This document shows positions 7,990 through 8,153 of a DNA stretch of 8,153 bases, one piece after another (positions within the stretch are counted from its first letter, which is position 1; each line of letters opens with the position of its first letter). This DNA comes from an uncultured Sphingomonas sp. GTDB taxonomy: Bacteria > Pseudomonadota > Alphaproteobacteria > Sphingomonadales > Sphingomonadaceae. The stretch spans positions 1-8,153 of the forward strand of contig CAMPJH010000064.1 in assembly GCA_946886845.1 (NCBI GenBank). The letters run 5' to 3'. The notes below the pieces were generated by a model. It did not search any database, was not told where the DNA came from, and worked only from the letters and a program-made list of their open reading frames with translations. A program made the position numbers and the translations under genes.

Positions 7990-8153
7990 CTAAGCCGCAA
8001 GCAGCTCCTTGAGCGTCTTGCCGAGCTCAGATGGGCTTGGCGACACGGTAATTCCAGCCGCCTCCATCGCCGCGATCTTGCTTTGCGCGTCGCCCTTGCC
8101 GCCGGAAACGATCGCGCCGGCGTGGCCCATGCGGCGGCCCGGAGGCGCCGTGC
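7990..8153 (-). CDS. sucD: Succinyl-CoA ligase [ADP-forming] alpha subunit, C-terminal 53 residues, cut by window edge
   Basis: The frame that enters from the right edge and ends in TAG at 7990-7992 encodes [18 protein letters not shown], then [16 protein letters not shown], then a tail ending LKELLAA. This matches the C-terminus of SucD. The histidine in GHAGAI corresponds to the active-site residue that is phosphorylated during the reaction (His246 in E. coli). With SucB/C-type beta subunit (sucC, expected immediately upstream but outside the window), the enzyme converts succinyl-CoA, ADP or GDP and phosphate to succinate, nucleoside triphosphate and CoA, the step that follows OdhAB-Lpd. 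The gene is incomplete only because the window ends; the visible part is intact. It ends 2 bases before the odhA ATG, so the two share a transcript. Confidence 0.95.
   Translation of the reverse strand, partial: TAPPGRRMGHAGAIVSGGKGDAQSKIAAMEAAGITVSPSPSELGKTLKELLAA

Noticed and set aside
5750..7993. 747-codon open frame on the + strand opposite odhA
   Set aside because: It lies wholly antisense to a clearly conserved enzyme, has an Arg/Asp/His/Val-rich composition typical of high-GC shadow frames, and shows no recognisable domain or ribosome binding site.

Overview
The window reads as chromosomal core sequence from a high-GC alphaproteobacterium, most likely a sphingomonad. The evidence is the strong G/C bias at third codon positions, the gene order sucD-odhA-odhB-lpdA, and an OdhA N-terminus ([10 protein letters not shown]) that I associate with sphingomonads. 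The genus-level guess comes from memory of the families, not from a search.

Layout, left to right. Bases 1-92 are almost pure C runs and look like a sequencing or assembly artefact at a contig end. From about base 95 to 1099 (+ strand) lies the C-terminal half of the signal peptide peptidase SppA, with its catalytic serine. Everything else is on the - strand and is packed tightly. In transcription order (right to left) the genes are: the last 53 codons of sucD (succinyl-CoA ligase alpha subunit), odhA/sucA (2-oxoglutarate dehydrogenase E1), odhB/sucB (E2, dihydrolipoyl succinyltransferase), lpdA (E3, dihydrolipoyl dehydrogenase), a small Cys-containing putative lipoprotein of unknown function, and a two-TM PepSY-domain membrane protein. 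Gaps between these genes are 2, 19, 9, 31 and 10 bases. There is no room for a conventional terminator, so one polycistronic message is likely, with its promoter beyond the right edge. The PepSY gene ends tail-to-tail with sppA and their 3' ends overlap by 9 bases.

Function. OdhA, OdhB and Lpd together form the complete 2-oxoglutarate dehydrogenase complex (2-oxoglutarate + CoA + NAD+ to succinyl-CoA + CO2 + NADH). SucD belongs to the next TCA enzyme, which converts succinyl-CoA to succinate with nucleotide triphosphate formation. All active-site and cofactor motifs that I can check in these enzymes are intact. The two downstream envelope proteins have no obvious TCA role.

I did not find a previously undescribed system here; this is mostly ordinary core metabolism. 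The items most worth a second look are a perfect 16-bp palindrome that covers the start codon of the unknown lipoprotein gene, the lipoprotein/PepSY pair appended to a TCA operon, and the artefactual poly-C start that creates a false proline-rich N-terminus on SppA. No tRNA, rRNA, CRISPR array, insertion sequence or attachment site was recognised, and no intergenic stretch exceeds 31 bases apart from the artefactual left end.
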